In this document: in pieces, positions 17,096-25,554 of the stretch
Layout: each line of letters starts with the position of its first letter
Position numbering within the stretch: the stretch's first letter is position 1
From: Paraburkholderia acidipaludis NBRC 101816
GTDB lineage: Bacteria > Pseudomonadota > Gammaproteobacteria > Burkholderiales > Burkholderiaceae
Assembly (NCBI RefSeq): GCF_000684975.1
Contig: NZ_BAXZ01000014.1
Span: 1 to 64,000, forward strand
DNA length: 64,000 nucleotides
Direction: 5' to 3'
Notes under the pieces: generated by a model
Told to the model about the DNA's origin: nothing
The model's database searches: none
What the model saw: the letters and a program-made list of their open reading frames with translations, nothing else
Position numbers and translations under genes: made by a program

Positions 17096-17204
17096 GCTGG
17101 GCTCCAGGCGGCGCGCCTGTTTATCTATTGAAGTACATATTATTAATGCATATAATGTTTGTCAATAAATTGACTGATGGCAACCCCACCGACTGGTGCG
17201 ACAA
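17096..17204. promoter_or_regulatory. AT-rich divergent promoter, candidate BigR operator
   Basis: The gap between blh and the ArsR-type gene contains a strikingly AT-rich stretch at about 17130-17172, with ATTATTAAT-ATGCAT-ATAATG-type partial dyads, in otherwise very GC-rich DNA. BigR represses both sides of such divergent promoters by covering AT-rich imperfect palindromes. The exact operator edges cannot be fixed by eye. Confidence 0.6.
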
Positions 17205-17540
17205 ATGAACTCGCCGCTCACTCCCGAAGCCCTCGCCGCCCTGCGCGAATCCGCCGAAAAATGCTGCGCGCTGCTCAAGGCGCTCGCGCATGAAGACCGC
17301 CTGCTGCTGCTGTGCCAGCTCACCGAAGGCGAGCGCAACGTCGGCGAGCTGGAGGAACTGGTCGGCGTGCATCAGCCGAGTCTTTCGCAGCACCTCGGCG
17401 TGCTGCGCGAAGAGGGGCTCGTGGCCACGCGCCGCGAAGGCAAGTACATCTACTACAGCCTCGCGAGCCACGAAGTCATCCAGGTCATGCAAACGCTCTC
17501 GAGCCTCTACTGCGGCCGCCTCAAAGCGAGGCCGGCGTGA
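17205..17540 (+). CDS. bigR: BigR-type ArsR-family persulfide-sensing repressor
   Basis: The 111-residue winged-helix protein has the recognition helix HQPSLSQHLGVLREEGLV and wing REGKYIYYSL. Cys37 and Cys103 are 66 residues apart, the spacing I recall for Cys42 and Cys108 of Xylella BigR, which form a disulfide or polysulfide bridge and release DNA. Cys20-Cys21 are extra. ArsR metal-site residues are not evident. The start is ATG at 17205; an in-frame GTG at 17196 is a weaker option. Its stop overlaps the next gene's GTG, so repressor and transporters are probably co-transcribed and autoregulated. Confidence 0.9.
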   Translation: MNSPLTPEALAALRESAEKCCALLKALAHEDRLLLLCQLTEGERNVGELEELVGVHQPSLSQHLGVLREEGLVATRREGKYIYYSLASHEVIQVMQTLSSLYCGRLKARPA

Positions 17541-17977
17541 GCCCCTCCATCGATCTCGCGCACTTCACGCCGCTTGCCTCGCTCGCGGGCGGCCTCCTGA
17601 TCGGCGCGGCCGCCGCGCTCTTCGTGCTCGGCAACGGGCGCGTGGCGGGGATCAGCGGCATCGTGGGCGGCATCTTCGGCACCTCGCGCGGGGAGCGCGC
17701 CTGGCGTCTTGCCTTTCTGGCGGGCCTCCTCGCCGCGCCCTGGCTGTGGCGCATCGCCGCGCCCCTCCCTGCCCCCGTCATCGCCGCCTCGCCTGCCACG
17801 CTCGTCTGCGCCGGCCTCTTCGTCGGCATCGGCACGCGCTACGCCTCGGGCTGCACGAGCGGTCACGGCGTCTGCGGCATCGCGCGCGGCTCGCTGCGGT
17901 CCTTCGTCGCCACCGGCGCCTTCATGGCGGCCGGTTTCGCCACGGTCTACGTGGCGCGGCACCTTGCCGGAGCCTGA
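17537..17977 (+). CDS. YeeE/YedE-family transporter, first half
   Basis: The 146-residue membrane protein has about four helices and the family signature TRYASGCTSGHGVCGIARGS (about residues 100-119), whose two cysteines are typical of thiosulfate or sulfur-species channels. It starts at GTG within the bigR stop region (GTGA overlap). It probably works with the next gene as a split YeeE/YedE transporter, moving thiosulfate or another sulfane species across the inner membrane. Confidence 0.88.
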   Translation: MSPSIDLAHFTPLASLAGGLLIGAAAALFVLGNGRVAGISGIVGGIFGTSRGERAWRLAFLAGLLAAPWLWRIAAPLPAPVIAASPATLVCAGLFVGIGTRYASGCTSGHGVCGIARGSLRSFVATGAFMAAGFATVYVARHLAGA

Positions 17978-17978
17978 T

Positions 17979-18410
17979 ATGCGGATCGTCAACGCGTTTG
18001 TCTGCGGCCTCGTGTTCGGCATCGGCCTGATTCTTTCGGGCATGGCCAACCCCGCCAAGGTGCTGGGCTTCCTCGACCTGGCCGGCCGCTGGGATCCGTC
18101 GCTCGCGTTTGTCATGGCCGGCGCCGTCGCACTGGCCGCCGTCGGCTTTCGTCTCTCCCGCACGCGCGGCACGAGCGTCCTCGGCGCACCGATGCAATTG
18201 CCCACGGCCCGCCGCGTCGACGCGCGGCTCGTGGCCGGCAGTCTCGTATTCGGCGTGGGCTGGGGGCTCGCGGGCTTCTGCCCCGGCCCTGCGCTCGTGA
18301 GCGCGGGCAGCGGCCAGCCGCGCGCCTGGCTCTTCGTCGCCGCCATGCTCGCCGGCATGGCGCTCTACACCGTCCTCGAACGCCGCCGCAGCCAGCCCGG
18401 CCATCCTTGA
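17979..18410 (+). CDS. YeeE/YedE-family transporter, second half (DUF6691)
   Basis: The 143-residue membrane protein begins one base after the previous stop. FGIGLILSGMANPAKVLGFLD near the N-terminus and GVGWGLAGFCPGPALVSAGSG near residue 95 match the second half of the YeeE fold, with a conserved Cys in GFCPGP. It pairs with the preceding gene to form a complete sulfur-compound transporter in this BigR-controlled operon. Confidence 0.88.
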   Translation: MRIVNAFVCGLVFGIGLILSGMANPAKVLGFLDLAGRWDPSLAFVMAGAVALAAVGFRLSRTRGTSVLGAPMQLPTARRVDARLVAGSLVFGVGWGLAGFCPGPALVSAGSGQPRAWLFVAAMLAGMALYTVLERRRSQPGHP

Positions 18411-18426
18411 TCAGGAGTCTTCCCCC

Positions 18427-20058
18427 ATGCAAATCGTCCCGCTCGACGAACGCTTCGCCAGCGCCGACCAGATCTCGCCCGACGATCTTCCCGCCATTGC
18501 GGGGGCGGGCTATCGCTCGATCATCTGCAACCGTCCCGACGGCGAAGGCGGCGCGGCCCAGCCCGCCTCGCAGGACATCCGTGGCGCCGCCGCGCAGCTC
18601 GGCCTGCAGTTCGCGTATCTGCCCGTGAAGCCCGGCCAGATCACCGCCGATGACGCCCGCCGTTTCGCGCAGCTGCTCGACGACATGCCCGGCCCGGTGC
18701 TCGCCTACTGCCGCAGCGGCAACCGCGCGATGAGCCTCTATCAGCTCGCGAACTCGCCGGCGCTTGCACAGGCGCCGCAGGCGGAGCCCGCCTCGCCCGC
18801 GGCGCCCGCCTGCGAATGGGACGAGGCAGGCGGCTCGAACGGCGTGGTCTGGGATATCGTCGTGATCGGCGGCGGTCTCGCGGGCATCACCGTGACGTCG
18901 AGCCTGCTGCGCCGCCAGCGCGATCTGAAGATCGCGATCGTCGAGCCAAGCGACGAGCACTTCTATCAGCCGGCCTGGACGCTGGTGGGCGGCGGCGCCT
19001 TCGACGCGGAGAAAACGCGCCGGGCGACGGCGAGCGTGATTCCCGCCGGCGTGAAGTGGATCCGCGCGGCGGCCGCGCGCGTCGAGCCGCACAACAACGT
19101 CGTGCGCCTGAACAACGGCGAAGCCATCGCGTATCGCGACCTGATCGTGGCATCCGGCCTGCGGCTCGCATGGGAGCGCATCGAGGGCCTCGAAGCGACG
19201 CTCGGCAAGCACGGCGTCACCTCGAACTACCGCTACGACCTCGCGCCCTACACATGGCAGCTCGTGCAGCAGATGCAGGCCGGCACGGCGCTCTTCACGC
19301 AGCCGGCCATGCCGATCAAGTGCGCGGGCGCGCCGCAAAAAGCGATGTACCTGTCGTGCGATCACTGGCGCAAGCGCGGCGTGCTCTCGAAGATCAAGGT
19401 CGAGTTCGATCTCGCGGGCGCCGTGCTGTTCGGCGTCGCGACCTTCGTGCCGCCGCTGATGGAATACGTGAAGCGCTACAACGCGAACCTCGCGTTCTCT
19501 TCGAATCTCGTCGCAGTCGACGGGCCGTCGCGCACCGCCACGTTCGAAACGAAAGATGCCGAAGGCAAGGTCGCGCGCGAGCAGAAGCGCTTCGACATGC
19601 TTCACGTCGTGCCGCCGCAGGTGGCGCCCGACTTCATCCGCGACAGCCAGCTTGCGGACGAAGCCGGCTGGTGCGAAGTCGACCACGCGACGCTGCAGCA
19701 TCCGCGCTACCCGAACGTGTTCTCGCTCGGCGACGTCTGTTCCGCGCCCAACGCGAAAACCGGCGCGGCCGCGCGCAAGCAGGCCGTGATCGTCGCCGAG
19801 AACCTGCTGGCCGCGCGCGCCGGCAAGCCGCTTGCCTACCGCTACGACGGCTACGGCTCGTGCCCGCTCACGGTCGAGCGCGGCAAGGTCGTGCTCGCCG
19901 AGTTCGGCTATGGCGGCAAGCTGCTGCCCACCTTCCCGCTCGACCCCACGCGCCCGCGCCGCCTCATGTGGTTCCTCAAGGCAACGGTGCTGCCGAGCTT
20001 CTACTGGTGGGGCATGCTCAAGGGCCGCGAGTGGTTCACGCGCGCTTCGCAGAGCTGA
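18427..20058 (+). CDS. DUF442 sulfurtransferase-like / sulfide:quinone oxidoreductase fusion
   Basis: The 543-residue protein has two parts. Residues 1-105 are a DUF442/protein-tyrosine-phosphatase-like domain with Cys95 in YCRSGNRA (CX5R loop), the domain attached to Blh in other bacteria. Residues 140-540 are a type II SQR-like flavoprotein: FAD loop VIGGGLAG (145-152), KCAGAPQK, CDHWRKRG, and the second flavin motif FSLGDVCSAPNAKTGAA. It would oxidise sulfide at the membrane, pass electrons to quinone and hold sulfane sulfur on cysteine. The PTP-like domain may accept or hydrolyse that persulfide. It sits 16 bases after the transporter gene. Confidence 0.9.
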   Translation: MQIVPLDERFASADQISPDDLPAIAGAGYRSIICNRPDGEGGAAQPASQDIRGAAAQLGLQFAYLPVKPGQITADDARRFAQLLDDMPGPVLAYCRSGNRAMSLYQLANSPALAQAPQAEPASPAAPACEWDEAGGSNGVVWDIVVIGGGLAGITVTSSLLRRQRDLKIAIVEPSDEHFYQPAWTLVGGGAFDAEKTRRATASVIPAGVKWIRAAAARVEPHNNVVRLNNGEAIAYRDLIVASGLRLAWERIEGLEATLGKHGVTSNYRYDLAPYTWQLVQQMQAGTALFTQPAMPIKCAGAPQKAMYLSCDHWRKRGVLSKIKVEFDLAGAVLFGVATFVPPLMEYVKRYNANLAFSSNLVAVDGPSRTATFETKDAEGKVAREQKRFDMLHVVPPQVAPDFIRDSQLADEAGWCEVDHATLQHPRYPNVFSLGDVCSAPNAKTGAAARKQAVIVAENLLAARAGKPLAYRYDGYGSCPLTVERGKVVLAEFGYGGKLLPTFPLDPTRPRRLMWFLKATVLPSFYWWGMLKGREWFTRASQS

Positions 20059-20080
20059 TCGAACGCCGGGGAGCCACACC

Positions 20081-20917
20081 ATGCCCACCGCCATGCTCGT
20101 CAGCGCCGCGCTCGGTTCCATCGTCGGGGTCATCCTCGCGTTGACCGGCGCGGGCGGCGCGATCCTCGCCGTGCCGCTGCTCGTGTTCGGACTCGGGCTC
20201 GAAGTGGCGCAGGCCGCGCCGATCGGGCTGCTCGCGGTCGGTCTCTCGGCGGGACTTGGCGCGCTGCTCGCGCTGCGCGAGGGGCAGGTGCGCTACAGGG
20301 CCGCCGCGCTGATGGCGGCTTGCGGCGCGCTGGTCTCGCCGCTCGGGTTGTGGGTCGCGCACCGCGTGCCTGATGCGCCGCTCACGCTCGTGTTCGCGTG
20401 CGTGCTGGCACTGGTCGCCGTGCGCATGTTCCGCCAGAAGAGCGGCGCGACCCACGGCGGGCCCGAGCTCGCGCCGTCGAACCTGCCGTGCCGCCTGAAC
20501 GCCGAACGCGGCAAGCTCGACTGGACCGCGCCGTGCGCGCGCTCGCTCGCCCTCTCGGGCGTGCTGTCCGGGTTTCTCTCAGGACTCCTTGGCGTGGGCG
20601 GCGGCTTCGTCATCGTGCCCGCGCTCAGGCGCGCCTCCGATATCCCCATGCGGGGCATCGTCGCCACTTCGCTCGCCGTGATCGCGCTCGTATCGTCGGT
20701 GGGCGTGGCCGCTTCGGCGGTGTCGGGACACATGCTCTGGCCCGAGGCATTGCCGTTCGCCGCCGGCGCGCTCGCGGGCATGCTGGGCGGGCGCGGCGTC
20801 GCGCATCACGTGAGCGGCGCGCGCTTGCAGCAGTCGTTCGCGGCGTTTGCGGGCTGCGTGGCGATCGGCATGGCCGTGAAGGCCGTGCTCGCCATGCGGG
20901 TCATGGGCGGGTTTTAA
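20081..20917 (+). CDS. TauE/SafE-family sulfite/sulfoacid exporter
   Basis: The 278-residue protein has about eight helices arranged as two homologous halves: LTGAGGAILAVPLLVFGLGL near the N-terminus and LGVGGGFVIVPALRRASDIP near residue 170. GGGGAG precedes the ATG at 20081. As the last gene of the bigR-SQR operon it probably exports sulfite produced by the persulfide dioxygenase. The family also exports sulfoacetate and taurine-related anions, but operon context favours sulfite. Confidence 0.88.
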   Translation: MPTAMLVSAALGSIVGVILALTGAGGAILAVPLLVFGLGLEVAQAAPIGLLAVGLSAGLGALLALREGQVRYRAAALMAACGALVSPLGLWVAHRVPDAPLTLVFACVLALVAVRMFRQKSGATHGGPELAPSNLPCRLNAERGKLDWTAPCARSLALSGVLSGFLSGLLGVGGGFVIVPALRRASDIPMRGIVATSLAVIALVSSVGVAASAVSGHMLWPEALPFAAGALAGMLGGRGVAHHVSGARLQQSFAAFAGCVAIGMAVKAVLAMRVMGGF

Positions 20918-20930
20918 GGCGCTGCATCGG

Positions 20931-21000
20931 CCCTCGCAGTTCAGCCCTCGCAGTTCAGCCCTCGCAGTTCAGCCCTCGCAGTTCAGCCCTCGCAGTTCAA
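20931..21000. repeat. 14-bp tandem repeat, five copies
   Basis: Five head-to-tail copies of CCCTCGCAGTTCAG fill 20931-21000; the last differs at its final base, and a sixth degenerate copy (CCCTCGAAGTCGAG) continues into the DUF5594-like coding end. On the minus strand the array starts at that gene's stop codon, so it looks like slippage amplification of the gene's 3' end. It is likely length-variable between strains. It is too short and lacks spacers, so it is not CRISPR. Confidence 0.95.
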
Positions 21001-21377
21001 CCCTCGAAGTCGAGACCGCCGAGCAGCACCTCCGGCTCGCCCTGAGTGCGCGAGGCGAAATCAACGGGACGCGCCGTTTCCCACGACGCCAGCTTGCGCG
21101 CCATCGCCGCCAGATAGTGCTCGAAACGCGCCTCGCCGCCCGGCTCCATCAGCCGCTCGATCTCGTCGACGTCCCACGTGAGCGACACGTTGAGCGGGTA
21201 CACATACGGATGCCGGTATTCGCTCGCCGCGCCAACGAGGCGCACGCGCGTGGGATGCCCGTGCCCCTCGCGAGGCACGACTTCCACATGCACGGCCGGG
21301 CCGAACTGACTTGCCAGCTGCGCCGCGATGCGCGGCGCGAACGCTTCCTCGAAGCGATGGGCGGCCTCGATGCTCAT
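20997..21377 (-). CDS. DUF5594-like small protein
   Basis: The 126-residue soluble protein starts MSIEAAHRFEEAFAPRIAAQ, with AGGAG about 8-10 bases upstream. It has a central stretch with YRHPYVYPLNVSLTWDVDEI and a C-terminus VLLGGLDFEG. I recall this as the Burkholderiaceae-restricted DUF5594 family, function unknown. The longer open frame to 21575 is rejected because family similarity and the ribosome site begin at 21377. Its stop codon lies in the first unit of the 14-bp tandem array. Confidence 0.75.
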   Translation of the reverse strand: MSIEAAHRFEEAFAPRIAAQLASQFGPAVHVEVVPREGHGHPTRVRLVGAASEYRHPYVYPLNVSLTWDVDEIERLMEPGGEARFEHYLAAMARKLASWETARPVDFASRTQGEPEVLLGGLDFEG

Positions 21378-21492
21378 GCGTGTCTCACTCCTCTGTCTCT
21401 CCGCGTATCGTCGGGTTTGCGCCAGCGTGCATCTCCCCAGGCGGCGCGCAATCCGGAACCATCCTACCGCGTGCGGCGGACGCGGACCAGCG

Positions 21493-22380
21493 CTACACCC
21501 GGCTCGCCTCGCGGACCGACACGGTATTGCGCACCCCCTCGAACGAGTAGAGCGCAAGCGCGATCCAGATCGCACCGTAGCCCATTGCGCGTACCGTGCC
21601 GAACGACTCGTGATAGACGAACACGCCGGTCAGCAGTTGCAGCGTGGGCGTGACGTACTGAACGAGGCCCAGCGTCGAGAGCGGAATGCGCCGCGCCGCC
21701 GCGCCGAACAGCAGCAAGGGAATCGCCGTCACGGGCCCGGCGCAGGCGAGCAGCAGCTGGAGCGGCAGCGGCGCGTGGCCGAAGTGGCTCGCGCCGGCAA
21801 GGCTCAGCATCGCGAGATAGACGATCGCCACGGGAAAGAGCAGCAGCGTCTCCAGCGTGAGCCCCTCGAGCGCGCCGAGTTGCGCGGTCTTGCGCAAGAG
21901 CCCATAGCCGCCGAAGGTGAGCGCGAGCGCGAGGCTGATCCAAGGCGGCGCGCCGTTCTGCCAGGTCAGCCACACAACGCCCGCCGCGGCCACGGCCACG
22001 GCGCACCACTGCAACGGCCGCAGCCGCTCGCCGAGAAACGCATAGCCGAACAGCACGTTGATAAGCGGATTGATGAAATAGCCAAGGCTCGCTTCGACGA
22101 TATGCCCGGCGTTCACGGCCCAGATGTAGATGCCCCAGTTCGCCGAGAGCAGCACGGCGCTGGCCGCGAAACGGCCGACGAGGCGCCGGTTGCGCAGCAC
22201 CGGACCGAGCCAGCGCCAGTGGTGCCGCACGAGGAGCACGGCGAGCACGAAGACGAGCGACCAGGCCATGCGGTGCGCCAGCATCTCGAGGACGGGAATC
22301 TGGTGCAGCGTCTTGAAGTAGACGGGAAAGAGGCCCCATATCACGAAGGCGAAAAAAGCGTAGGGAATGCCGGGATTCAT
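21493..22380 (-). CDS. rarD: EamA-family transporter RarD
   Basis: The 295-residue protein has ten predicted helices in two EamA repeats. It begins GIPYAFFAFVIWGLFPVYFK and contains RMAWSLVF, ANWGIYIWAVN, SLGYFINPL and LQYVTPTLQLL-like motifs diagnostic of RarD. E. coli RarD is associated with chloramphenicol sensitivity, but the physiological substrate is unclear; these proteins move small metabolites out of the cell. The start at 22380 replaces a frame open to 22461 because conserved sequence begins there. Monocistronic. Confidence 0.9.
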   Translation of the reverse strand: MNPGIPYAFFAFVIWGLFPVYFKTLHQIPVLEMLAHRMAWSLVFVLAVLLVRHHWRWLGPVLRNRRLVGRFAASAVLLSANWGIYIWAVNAGHIVEASLGYFINPLINVLFGYAFLGERLRPLQWCAVAVAAAGVVWLTWQNGAPPWISLALALTFGGYGLLRKTAQLGALEGLTLETLLLFPVAIVYLAMLSLAGASHFGHAPLPLQLLLACAGPVTAIPLLLFGAAARRIPLSTLGLVQYVTPTLQLLTGVFVYHESFGTVRAMGYGAIWIALALYSFEGVRNTVSVREASRV

Positions 22381-22591
22381 GGTTGTCCGTGGAGTGGCGC
22401 GCGCGAGGCAATACCTGACAAAATTGGGGCCGCCTGCGCCGGATCGCCGGTTTTGCGACAATAGCGGATTTTCGCCGCCGGGCTTTGCCGCTGTCCAGCC
22501 TGACGCGCCGCTTACGGTGCGCCCCGGGCAGTCAGCCGTCCGTCATGTCGGCCACGTACCCTGAACCGGCCCCGAACCTGCCCTGACCGCG

Positions 22592-23380
22592 ATGCATCTA
22601 CCTCATATCGATCTGCTGTATTCGCTGTCCGGCCTGTGTGTCGGGTTCCTGGTCGGCCTGACCGGCGTGGGCGGCGGCTCGCTGATGACCCCCATCCTCG
22701 TGCTGCTGTTCAAGGTCCACCCGGCCACGGCCGTGGGCACGGACCTGCTGTACGCCGCCGCAACCAAGTCGGCGGGCACGCTGGTTCACGGGCTCAAGGG
22801 TTCGGTGGACTGGCGCGTGACGCTGCGCCTCGCGGCCGGCAGCGTGCCCGCGGCCACGGTCACGCTGATCCTGCTGCATCGCTATGGCATGGACACGCCC
22901 CGCGCCGGCCATCTGATCCAGGCCGTGCTGGGCGCCGCGCTCCTGATCACGGCCGTCGCCCTGATCTTCCGGCCGCAGCTCGCCGCCTTCGCCGCGCGCC
23001 ATCGCCGCGCGCCGGGCGAGGCCGGCACGCTGGCGCTCACCATGCTCACGGGAGCGGTGCTGGGCGTGCTGGTGTCGCTCACCTCGGTGGGAGCGGGCGC
23101 GATCGGCGTGACCGTGCTGCTCCTGCTCTATCCGACGCTGCCGACCGTGCGCATCGTCGGCTCCGACGTCGCGCACGCCGTGCCGCTCACCCTGCTGGCC
23201 GGCGCGGGCCACTGGCTGCTCGGCTCGATCAACTGGCCGATGCTGCTTTCGCTGCTGTGCGGGTCGCTGCCCGGCATCGCGCTCGGCAGCCTGCTCTCGT
23301 CGCGCGCGCCGGAACGCCTTCTGCGCATCCTGCTGGCCGCGACGCTCACGCTCGTGGGCGTGCGGCTCGTGCTGGCCTAG
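22592..23380 (+). CDS. TauE/SafE-family exporter, second copy
   Basis: The 262-residue polytopic protein has the paired TauE motifs: LTGVGGGSLMTPILVLLFKV near residue 20, and a second-half LTSVGAGAIGVTVLLLLYP. The ATAKSAGT-like segment (AATKSAGTLVH) after it is common in the family. It is divergent from rarD and outside the bigR operon, so its anion may differ from that of the copy at 20081. A GC-rich hairpin follows its stop. Confidence 0.85.
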   Translation: MHLPHIDLLYSLSGLCVGFLVGLTGVGGGSLMTPILVLLFKVHPATAVGTDLLYAAATKSAGTLVHGLKGSVDWRVTLRLAAGSVPAATVTLILLHRYGMDTPRAGHLIQAVLGAALLITAVALIFRPQLAAFAARHRRAPGEAGTLALTMLTGAVLGVLVSLTSVGAGAIGVTVLLLLYPTLPTVRIVGSDVAHAVPLTLLAGAGHWLLGSINWPMLLSLLCGSLPGIALGSLLSSRAPERLLRILLAATLTLVGVRLVLA

Positions 23381-23381
23381 G

Positions 23382-23409
23382 GCGTTCGCCCGGCGCGTCC
23401 GGGCACGCC
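23382..23409. terminator. GC hairpin between convergent genes
   Basis: GCGT-TC-GCCCGG pairs with CCGGGC-ACGC across a 4-6-base loop in the 34-base gap between the TauE gene and the convergent small ORF. No clear T-run is present. Probably a shared transcript-end hairpin. Confidence 0.4.
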
Positions 23410-23414
23410 GCCGC

Positions 23415-23675
23415 TCAGGCGTGCGGCGCGAACTGGAAGAAGCGGCCGTTCAGATCGGCCTCGAACTGGCGCAGCCATTGCCCGCGCGCGTCGATGCGAT
23501 ACGCCTGGGCCCAGGCGCCGCGCCGCACGATCACGAGATCGCCGTGAGCGGGATCGTCCGGGTCGGCCGCGCCGCTGACATCGAAGTGGATCGGCGCGAA
23601 GCCGTGGCGCGCGCATGCGAGTTCGAAGGCGGCGCGATCGACGAGCGGGAGATCGGTGTAAGTGTGGATAGTCAT
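23415..23675 (-). CDS. Hypothetical protein, 86 residues
   Basis: I do not recognise this protein. The translated sequence is compact and soluble, begins MTIHTYTDLPLVDRAAFELA and ends LNGRFFQFAPHA, with alternating hydrophobic strands (DLVIVRRGAWAQAYRIDARG) that suggest a small alpha/beta fold. AGGAC lies about 7 bases before the ATG at 23675; an earlier in-frame ATG at 23690 is less likely. Codon use matches the neighbouring real genes, supporting that it is coding. Confidence 0.65.
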   Translation of the reverse strand: MTIHTYTDLPLVDRAAFELACARHGFAPIHFDVSGAADPDDPAHGDLVIVRRGAWAQAYRIDARGQWLRQFEADLNGRFFQFAPHA

Positions 23676-23951
23676 GGCAGTGTCCTGCAATGAGGCCGCA
23701 CGCGGCCCCGGGTTCCTGCACTTACGGTATACGCTGTTTTTGACGATGCCTGTGTGTCAGGCCACACTCGACGTGCGCCGGCCGCCCCCCGCCTGAAAGC
23801 GCCGCATCGCCGAATCTCATGTACCATCGGCGGACAGATCCGGCGCCTGGCGTGCCGCCGGCGTCGCTTCGACATCCGATAGACGCCCCCGAGGCGCAGG
23901 CTGACGACATCCCCCAATCACTCCACGGAACCCGAGGCCCGCACTCCCCCG

Positions 23952-25424
23952 ATGAAGTCTCCCACCGGCCGCAAATCTGCCCCCCGTCTCGTCGCGCGCT
24001 TCGTGGCGATTTCGTGGCGCGACCTGGCAGTCTCGTTCGGGCCGATCCTGCTCGTGAGCGCCGCCGCCATCTGGCTCGCGGTGCGGCTCATCCAGCCCGC
24101 GCCGCCCAGCACGCTCACGATAAGCACCGGCCCCAGGGGCAGCACGTTCTGGAACGCGGCGCAGAAGTACAAGGCCATCCTCGCGCGCAACGGCATCACG
24201 CTGAACGTGCTCGAGTCGGAAGGCTCGGTGCAGAACCTCCTGCGACTCGCCGACCCCAAATCCGGCGTCGACGTGGCATTCGTGCAGGACGGCCTCGCAA
24301 GCAAGGTGCCCGACGGGCTCGTTTCGCTCGGCAGCGTCGCGTATGTGCCGCTCGCCGTGTTCTATCACGGGCCCGCGGCCACGCGCCTCTCGCAGTTCGA
24401 AGGCGAGCGGCTCGCCATCGGCGCGCAGGGCAGCGGCGCGCGCGAGCTGGCGCTGGCCCTGCTGAAGGCGAACGGCATCGAGCCGGGCGGCGCCACGCAG
24501 CTGCTGCCGCTCTCGGGCGACGACGCGGCGCGCGCGCTCGTGGAAGGCAAGGTCGACGCGGCGTTCCTCTCGGGCGACTCTGCGCAGCCGCCGGTGATGG
24601 GGCGCCTGTTGCGCATGCCCGGCGTGCGCTTCTTCGACTTCACCCAGGCCGCCGCCTACACGCGCCGCTTCCCCTACCTCACGGCGGTCACGATCCCGAT
24701 GGGCGCCTTCGATTTCGGCCACAACCTGCCGCCGAAACCCATGTACATGGTGGCGCCGACCGCCGAGCTGGTCGCGCGCGACTCGCTGCATCCAGCGCTC
24801 TCCGACCTGCTGATCGAAGCGGCCAAGCAGGTGCACGGGCGCGCCACGCTCCTGCAGAACGCCGGCGAATTCCCCGCGCCGCGCGCCCAGGACTTCCCGA
24901 TCAGCGACGACGCCGCGCGCTACTACAAGTCGGGCAAGAGCTTCCTCTACCGCGTGCTGCCGTTCTGGCTCGCGAGCCTCGCCGACCGGCTGATCGTCCT
25001 GCTCGTGCCGATCATCGTCGTGCTGATCCCGGGGCTGCGCCTCGTGCCGTCGCTGTATGCGTGGCGGGTGAAATCGCGGATCTACCGCTGGTACGGCGCG
25101 CTGATCGCGCTCGAACGCGCCTCGATGGCGGACACCTCGCCCGCCGAGCGCCGCGCGCTCGTGCGCCAGCTCGACACGATCGAGGAGTCGGTCAACGGCA
25201 TGAAGATGCCGCTCGCCTATGCGGAACAGTTCTACGTGCTGCGCGAGCACATCGGCTTCGTGCGCTCGCGCCTCTCGCATATCGCGGCGCGCCAGCACGG
25301 AGAGCGCGCGGCCGACGCCGACAACGGCGATGACAGCGACGACATGGCGGAGCGCGGCACGGCCGACGAGACGGCCCAAGAGGGACAGGACACGGCGCGA
25401 CCTGACGCGGCCCGCCCGGAATGA
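23952..25424 (+). CDS. TAXI-family TRAP solute-binding protein with membrane anchors
   Basis: The 490-residue protein has an N-terminal membrane segment (about 27-46), a TAXI-type periplasmic binding domain (about 53-335; LTISTGPRGSTFWNAAQKYK at the start and VDVAFVQDGLAS for ligand binding), then a hydrophobic segment near 350-375 and a cytoplasmic helical, acidic C-terminus. Classical TAXI proteins are soluble and work with a DctM-type permease; none is adjacent. This anchored form may be a sensor or a binding protein for a permease encoded elsewhere. Monocistronic. Confidence 0.8.
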   Translation: MKSPTGRKSAPRLVARFVAISWRDLAVSFGPILLVSAAAIWLAVRLIQPAPPSTLTISTGPRGSTFWNAAQKYKAILARNGITLNVLESEGSVQNLLRLADPKSGVDVAFVQDGLASKVPDGLVSLGSVAYVPLAVFYHGPAATRLSQFEGERLAIGAQGSGARELALALLKANGIEPGGATQLLPLSGDDAARALVEGKVDAAFLSGDSAQPPVMGRLLRMPGVRFFDFTQAAAYTRRFPYLTAVTIPMGAFDFGHNLPPKPMYMVAPTAELVARDSLHPALSDLLIEAAKQVHGRATLLQNAGEFPAPRAQDFPISDDAARYYKSGKSFLYRVLPFWLASLADRLIVLLVPIIVVLIPGLRLVPSLYAWRVKSRIYRWYGALIALERASMADTSPAERRALVRQLDTIEESVNGMKMPLAYAEQFYVLREHIGFVRSRLSHIAARQHGERAADADNGDDSDDMAERGTADETAQEGQDTARPDAARPE

Positions 25425-25554
25425 CACCGATAGCGCGCTTGGCCGCGGGCACGCAAGATCGTGATGCAGCGCGCAACATCGCAACCCATAACGAAACCGA
25501 AACGACGGACCGCGCTTCGGGCGGTCCGCATGAAGCGCATAGCGGAGGAACAGC

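Noticed and set aside
17312..17536. N-terminal extension of the first YeeE-type protein
   Set aside because: It is an out-of-frame reading of bigR; the GTG at 17537 overlaps the bigR stop and gives the normal protein.
20931..21000. CRISPR-like array
   Set aside because: Units are 14 bp, head to tail, without spacers or cas genes.
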